Assembly (NCBI GenBank): GCA_964467785.1
Contig: CAYXVB010000062.1
Span: forward strand, 1-19,345
Direction of reading: 5' to 3'
Origin: CAYXVB01 sp964467785
Lineage (GTDB): Bacteria > Bdellovibrionota > UBA1018
DNA: 19,345 bases
Under the pieces are notes generated by a model. It ran no database searches, was not told where the DNA came from, and worked only from the letters and a program-made list of their open reading frames with translations. Position 1 is the first letter of the stretch; every line of letters begins with the position of its first letter. Below, piece by piece: positions 14,788 through 19,345 of this stretch. Made by a program: the position numbers and the translations under genes.

Positions 14788-15219
14788 TTATTTCCGACAG
14801 TCCAGCGGAGTGAGTTTCATGATTCCACCGTCACGGTCCGGCCTGAGCGGATCCGGAAAGCGAAGCCGAACAGCCCCGAGACCGGAGAGCTCTCCTTGAG
14901 TGCCATCGAGGGGCCTGGCAATGTCCGCTTCCAGCTCAGTGGGCTGATCCAGGTGCGCTGAAACCTGGGCGAGATCCTCCGACGAACTCAGTCTAAACTC
15001 GAGTTGCGAACGCGTCCCTTCGTTGACTCGGTAAACCACGGGCGTATCCGCCGCGGGCGAGAGTACGAGCTTGCCGCGCAGTCGATATCGACCGCACTGA
15101 TCAAAGCCGTGTACGCCGCCGGGTCTCGATTCTGAAAAAGCCGGCGACGCTCCTCCCAGGACAAGAATCCCAAAAACCGCCAAAAACGCGAAAAAAAACC
15201 TCTTGCGGGCGCACGGCAT
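14788..15219 (-). CDS. Small secreted protein of unknown function
   Basis: A 143-residue protein with a clear Sec signal peptide (basic MPCARKR, hydrophobic 8-25, cleavage about after SPAFS, residue 29). No lipobox is seen. The mature part is rich in predicted beta strands (CGRYRLRGKLVLSP, TPVVYRVNEGTRSQLEFRLS, LAQVSAHLDQPTELEADI, GAVRLRFP) and has two cysteines, 42 and 141, near its two ends, which may form one disulfide. I do not recognise the family. ATG 15219 is decided by a near-perfect AAGGAGGT four to five bases upstream. The longer open frame would overlap the preceding gene. It sits 14 bp after the caspase-fold gene and 16 bp before the membrane-protein gene, so it should share their transcript. 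Confidence 0.8.
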   Translation of the reverse strand: MPCARKRFFFAFLAVFGILVLGGASPAFSESRPGGVHGFDQCGRYRLRGKLVLSPAADTPVVYRVNEGTRSQLEFRLSSSEDLAQVSAHLDQPTELEADIARPLDGTQGELSGLGAVRLRFPDPLRPDRDGGIMKLTPLDCRK

Positions 15220-15233
15220 GCGACCTCCTTCCG

Positions 15234-16775
15234 TCAAAGCACGAAATCCCGGCAAGGATTACTCTTGCCCGGTCGCTGCTTGAGCTCGACATCATAAAGC
15301 TTGAGATAGACCTTGCGCGACTCAGCCGCAACCTGGCTTGCCAGAGCATGGGGCCGCTCCGTCCCTTTGAGTGCCTCATCGAAGACGGCCAACCGAGTAC
15401 GTGAAGCGTTACTGAGCCGCGCCTCCACCTCGTCGCGTAGCTTACGCCGCACCTTGAGATCCGCGATCGCGTCGCTCAGGAAGCGCCTTTTGACCTCGCG
15501 GGTCTCACGCGCGAGCTCCGCTTCGTACTGGGCTAGCGATCCGGCGTAGTTCGCGCGCAAAAACGCCAGGGGATCCATCTCCTCAAGCTTGATTTTGCGG
15601 TCTGAAAAATCCTTTGCTACGATCCGGCGGATTTCCTCGTCAACGGATTTGAGACCCATGAGAGCCGCCTCATAACGCCTTTGAAACTTGCGGTAGTTCT
15701 CGAGCGCCTCTTTAAGGGACGCCGCGCCGACAATCGGGCCGCGATGGTCTTGAATCCGCTCCAATTGATCGAGAAGCCCGGTCAGCTCCTCGTGCTTCTT
15801 TTCAAGGCGGCAGCTCTCCGCGACGATGTTCTTCAAGGTGTAAGATTCACGAAATACAAGAAGGGCTCCTCCCTCATCCGAATTCAGATAAGGAGCGAGG
15901 AACTGGTAGAGCCGGTCCTGGACCTTTCGTCCCTCAGGCGTCGAGATCATCGGAAAATCCGGAGAAACGCCCTCGGCCCGAGCGGTGAGATAGATCTCCT
16001 CGAGATTGCGGCCGGGAGCCAGAAGCGCGGTCAAGCGCGTGCCGAAATTGGCGCCTTCCGGCATTCCGGGCCGATCGTTTTGAAACAGCTCGAAAAAGGA
16101 CTTCGGCAGCGACGAGCGTTCGCCGCGGTCCTTGAAAAGATAATGGTCGGTCCCGGCCCCGGAAATCACGCAAGCCGTCTCGCCAGCGATCCGCAGCGAG
16201 TGTCCAGAGTAGCAGCTCAGATCGATGATCGCGAGCTTGACCCCCGCGGCATGCGCCTGGCGTGCGATCAATTCGAGAGGATCAAGCGAGGCGGTGGCGG
16301 CCGATGCCGAGGAGTTGGCGGGCACAACGGACACGCCATGTGTGACTTCATTGGCAATGCGCTTGGCGCCATGGGAACTCAGGGTCACCAGCACCTGGTC
16401 CCCGCGCTTGAGGTTCCCTTTGCTGAGATCTTCGCTGAGCTGTTTAATGACTCGATCGAAATTGGCCGTGGTGAAGGGACCGACATTACGGGCTTTGCCA
16501 AACTCGGCGCGGATCATCGTCTCCGTGCGCGAGTGGCCGCCATCAAAGCTCACCACCGAAGTCCACTCTCTCGAGTTCGCGAGTGTTCTCACGCGGCGGA
16601 CTTCCGTCTCGAAGATGGTCGACTCGCCACTAGGCTCCCCTCCCCCTCCGAGCAGATAGAGGCGCTTTTGCGGAGCCGCTAAAGCGGTCTCCGCCGCCAG
16701 CGCGGCAAATGCCGCGAACGCCGCCAGCGTGGGAACCAAGATCCGATGGCCGGAGCCGCGCATGCCGAGCTTCAT
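15234..16775 (-). CDS. Secreted caspase-fold (clan CD) cysteine peptidase-like protein with coiled-coil tail
   Basis: A 513-residue protein. Residues 1-33 form a long Ala-rich Sec signal peptide (cleavage near ETALA/APQK). The domain at about 37-260 has clan CD features: a first strand KRLYLLGGGGEPSGE (37-51), a strand plus His-Gly GDQVLVTLSSHGAKR (125-139, His135), and a strand plus Cys LAIIDLSCYSGHS (181-193, Cys188), the 'SHG … D-x-CYSG' dyad of caspase, metacaspase and legumain-like enzymes. Residues about 310-490 are charged and heptad-like (KNIVAESCRLEKKHEEL, LENYRKFQRRYEAAL, YEAELARETREVKRRFL), suggesting coiled coil. ATG 16775 is 16 bases after the Pal-like gene's stop. The frame extends to 16811, but that would overlap the upstream gene and give a poor signal peptide. 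The peptidase call is from motifs only. The target is unknown but should be in the periplasm or outside. Confidence 0.8.
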   Translation of the reverse strand: MKLGMRGSGHRILVPTLAAFAAFAALAAETALAAPQKRLYLLGGGGEPSGESTIFETEVRRVRTLANSREWTSVVSFDGGHSRTETMIRAEFGKARNVGPFTTANFDRVIKQLSEDLSKGNLKRGDQVLVTLSSHGAKRIANEVTHGVSVVPANSSASAATASLDPLELIARQAHAAGVKLAIIDLSCYSGHSLRIAGETACVISGAGTDHYLFKDRGERSSLPKSFFELFQNDRPGMPEGANFGTRLTALLAPGRNLEEIYLTARAEGVSPDFPMISTPEGRKVQDRLYQFLAPYLNSDEGGALLVFRESYTLKNIVAESCRLEKKHEELTGLLDQLERIQDHRGPIVGAASLKEALENYRKFQRRYEAALMGLKSVDEEIRRIVAKDFSDRKIKLEEMDPLAFLRANYAGSLAQYEAELARETREVKRRFLSDAIADLKVRRKLRDEVEARLSNASRTRLAVFDEALKGTERPHALASQVAAESRKVYLKLYDVELKQRPGKSNPCRDFVL

Positions 16776-16791
16776 CACATTCAAGCGCGCC

Positions 16792-17307
16792 TTAATCCGC
16801 GACGACGACAAAATTCACTCGCCGGTTCTTGCGATAGGACTCTTCGCTCGCACCGAGGTCCAGGAGGCGCTCTTTGCCGTAGCTGATCACCTGAAGTCGA
16901 CCGGCGGACACGCCGTGGGCGATCAGGAATTCCCGCACTGCCTTGGCACGGCGCTCAGCGAGCACGAAGTTCTGCTCACTTCCTCCCCGTTGGTCGCAAT
17001 GACCTTCGAGCTGAACGCGAAACTGTTTGCGGGACTTGAGGATCTCCGTATCGCGGAGGAGCACGCTCCGGGCTTCGTCGTCGAGTTCCGCCGATCGGGT
17101 CTCGAAATGCACGGATTCCAAGCCCTGCGCGCGACCGGAGTCCGAGTCCCCGACGACCGACGTCGGATCCGCCGAGGGTTCCGCGCTCGCGGCGGGCGCA
17201 GGCCTTGGAGGCTCCGACTGAATCGCCTTGCCAGCGCATCCCGTCAACAATCCGAAAAGTATCGCTTGAATCAGCGGGGCCATCTTCCGTGAGCGACCGA
17301 TCATCAT
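16792..17307 (-). CDS. pal: Pal-like OmpA-family outer-membrane lipoprotein
   Basis: A 171-residue lipoprotein with lipobox LTGC (Cys24) after a basic N-region and a hydrophobic stretch (MAPLIQAILFGL). A Pro/Ala-rich linker (about 31-60) follows, then an OmpA C-terminal peptidoglycan-binding domain (65-171). That domain shows VHFETRSAELDDEAR, VQLEGHCDQRGGSEQNFVLAERRAKAVREFL (Asp105, Arg107 and the N-x-x-L-x-x-x-R-A pattern) and ISYGKERL … NRRVNFV. This is the Pal arrangement, tying the outer membrane to peptidoglycan, normally within Tol-Pal. No tol genes are nearby, so it may be a paralogue. ATG 17307 and the ATG next to it (17304) are equally possible, and no clear ribosome site is seen. 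It leads the operon with the caspase-fold peptidase 16 bp downstream. Confidence 0.88.
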   Translation of the reverse strand: MMIGRSRKMAPLIQAILFGLLTGCAGKAIQSEPPRPAPAASAEPSADPTSVVGDSDSGRAQGLESVHFETRSAELDDEARSVLLRDTEILKSRKQFRVQLEGHCDQRGGSEQNFVLAERRAKAVREFLIAHGVSAGRLQVISYGKERLLDLGASEESYRKNRRVNFVVVAD

Positions 17308-17735
17308 GGAAAAAGAATACCGTTAGAGTCGAGACCTTCGCAATGGCCGTGGCCTGTGAAGGAAGGTCGGCTCTCCGACCCGATACTGCTTCGGCAGGCG
17401 CCGTCAACATCGTGACGCTTAAAATCCACTTTCAATTCCTGGTGTGCTAGAAAATTTCGATCTTCATTCAAATGGCAAATCAACGCCTCAGGGATTCCTT
17501 TTTTATTTTGCAATCGCAATAACGCGTCCAAGAAACTGGGACATAATGACGCATAAATGCGGCAAAGGGGCCCGTGCCGTTATGCAAATGCAGAAAATTT
17601 CGCCAAAAACCCATCTTTTTTACTCGATTCGTCGTGGCGACGGGCGTAAATCTGGAATCACTCAATAGTTGTTCGGATTTGAATCAATGGGGGGAAAGGC
17701 GCGGTCCAACTCCCCACTTTCGAAGGAGAGAGGAA
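17308..17735. other. Non-coding divergent region between the Pal-like gene and the MaoC gene
   Basis: These 428 bases hold no convincing gene and are visibly more AT-rich than the flanks, especially 17440-17660. On the minus strand TTGACG (17407-17402) and TATCGG (17385-17380), 16 bp apart, could be a weak promoter for the Pal-like operon. Between them and the gene lies a 6-bp perfect hairpin, GGTCGG-CTCT-CCGACC (17365-17380), which overlaps that -10. On the plus strand ACATAATG (17541-17548) is a possible -10 without a good -35. The region presumably carries promoters for both flanking operons. Confidence 0.5.
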
Positions 17736-18143
17736 ATGAGCAAGTTCCAGATTGGAGACAGCAAAGCCATTGAAGTCCAGATCACCGACTCCATGGTGCG
17801 CGATTTTGCCAAGCTCTCGGGTGACTTCAATCCCATCCATCTGGATGATGCCTTTGCCGCGACGACTCGTTTTAAACGTCGCATCGCGCACGGCATGATC
17901 GCGGCGGGCCTGATCTCGCGCGCGGTCGCGACCGAGCTCCCGGGCGCCGGAGCAGTCTATCTGAGCCAGACGCTCAAATTCACGGCGCCGGTCTTCATCG
18001 ATGACGTCATCATCATCGAACTGAAAGTCAAAGCGATCCGCGAAGAAAAGAACATCCTCACGCTCGAAACGATCTGCCGCCGCAAATCCAACGGCGAGAC
18101 CGTGCTCGAAGGCGAAGCCCTGGTGCTCGCCCCGAGAAACTAA
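17736..18143 (+). CDS. MaoC-family (R)-specific enoyl-CoA hydratase
   Basis: A 135-residue hot-dog-fold protein matching PhaJ/MaoC hydratases, which add water to trans-2-enoyl-CoA to give (R)-3-hydroxyacyl-CoA. The hydratase-2 motif FAKLSGDFNPIHLDDAFA (24-41) contains the catalytic Asp30 and His35, followed by RRIAHGMIAAGLIS (49-62), a standard block. The length is typical of single-domain PhaJ. ATG 17736 is fixed by AAGGAG at 17723-17728, seven bases upstream. The longer frame from 17574 is non-coding in character. The acyl-CoA dehydrogenase gene follows after 43 bp with the same ribosome-site sequence, so the two likely work in one acyl-CoA oxidation or synthesis route. Substrate chain length cannot be told. 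Confidence 0.92.
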   Translation: MSKFQIGDSKAIEVQITDSMVRDFAKLSGDFNPIHLDDAFAATTRFKRRIAHGMIAAGLISRAVATELPGAGAVYLSQTLKFTAPVFIDDVIIIELKVKAIREEKNILTLETICRRKSNGETVLEGEALVLAPRN

Positions 18144-18186
18144 GTCCATCGATTTTTTGAACCCCCCTTCACGAAGGAGAGACCCC

Positions 18187-19344
<1,158 letters not shown>

Positions 19345-19345
19345 T

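Noticed and set aside
15681..16682. A 333-codon plus-strand open frame
   Set aside because: It is antisense to the caspase-fold gene, with no ribosome site and no recognisable motif.
17508..17547. TTGCAA and CATAAT as a sigma-70 promoter for the MaoC gene
   Set aside because: The spacing is 28 bp, far from the 16-18 bp required. No convincing -35 stands before CATAAT.

Overview
The window looks like part of a draft chromosome from a Gram-negative, probably aerobic bacterium. It has an OmpA/Pal-type outer-membrane lipoprotein, several Sec-type signal peptides, an iron superoxide dismutase and acyl-CoA oxidation genes. Base composition is moderately GC-rich. A run of exactly 100 N (2602-2701) marks a scaffold join, so this is probably a metagenome or draft assembly. 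Some features (Pal-like lipoprotein, secreted caspase-fold protein, many secreted proteins of unknown function) would suit a Bdellovibrionota or Myxococcota type lineage, but that placement is inference only. No tRNA, rRNA, CRISPR array, insertion sequence or phage gene was seen.

Layout. (1) 1-1567: a damaged or 5'-short DcpS-like HIT-family gene converges on a secreted Cys-rich protein of unknown function, with a rho-independent terminator between them. (2) 1689-2243: a promoter and a SRPBCC-fold protein. (3) 2328-4810: a bufferin-type operon. It encodes a small secreted four-cysteine precursor peptide (BufA-like), a DUF692/MNIO peptide-modifying iron enzyme (BufB), its DUF2063 partner (BufC) and a DoxX-family membrane protein. 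BufB/BufC and BufC/DoxX overlap by ATGA. The assembly gap lies between the peptide and BufB. (4) 13387-4779, minus strand: a long, tight eight-gene run of HMG-CoA-lyase-like enzyme, mmsA, URC1 (GTP cyclohydrolase II-like), URC4 (DUF1688), upp, udk, a DUF1905/OmdA protein and radD. The central genes match the non-reductive URC uracil-degradation route known from the yeast Lachancea kluyveri. Upp would make UMP from uracil, URC1 and URC4 would break it down, and mmsA could pass a C3 semialdehyde on to acetyl-CoA. (5) 13571-14155: sodB, divergent from that operon. (6) 17307-14211, minus strand: a four-gene envelope operon of Pal-like lipoprotein, secreted clan CD (caspase-fold) peptidase, small secreted protein and multi-pass membrane protein, with 14-16 bp spacers. 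(7) 17308-17735: a non-coding, relatively AT-rich divergent region. (8) 17736-19344: a MaoC-type enoyl-CoA hydratase and a short-chain-type acyl-CoA dehydrogenase, forming a fatty acyl-CoA oxidation pair.

The most interesting items are the bacterial URC operon and its unexpected members (the HMGL-like enzyme without the usual catalytic Cys, OmdA, RadD), the bufferin operon cut by an assembly gap, and the Pal/caspase-fold envelope operon, which I do not recognise as a described system.
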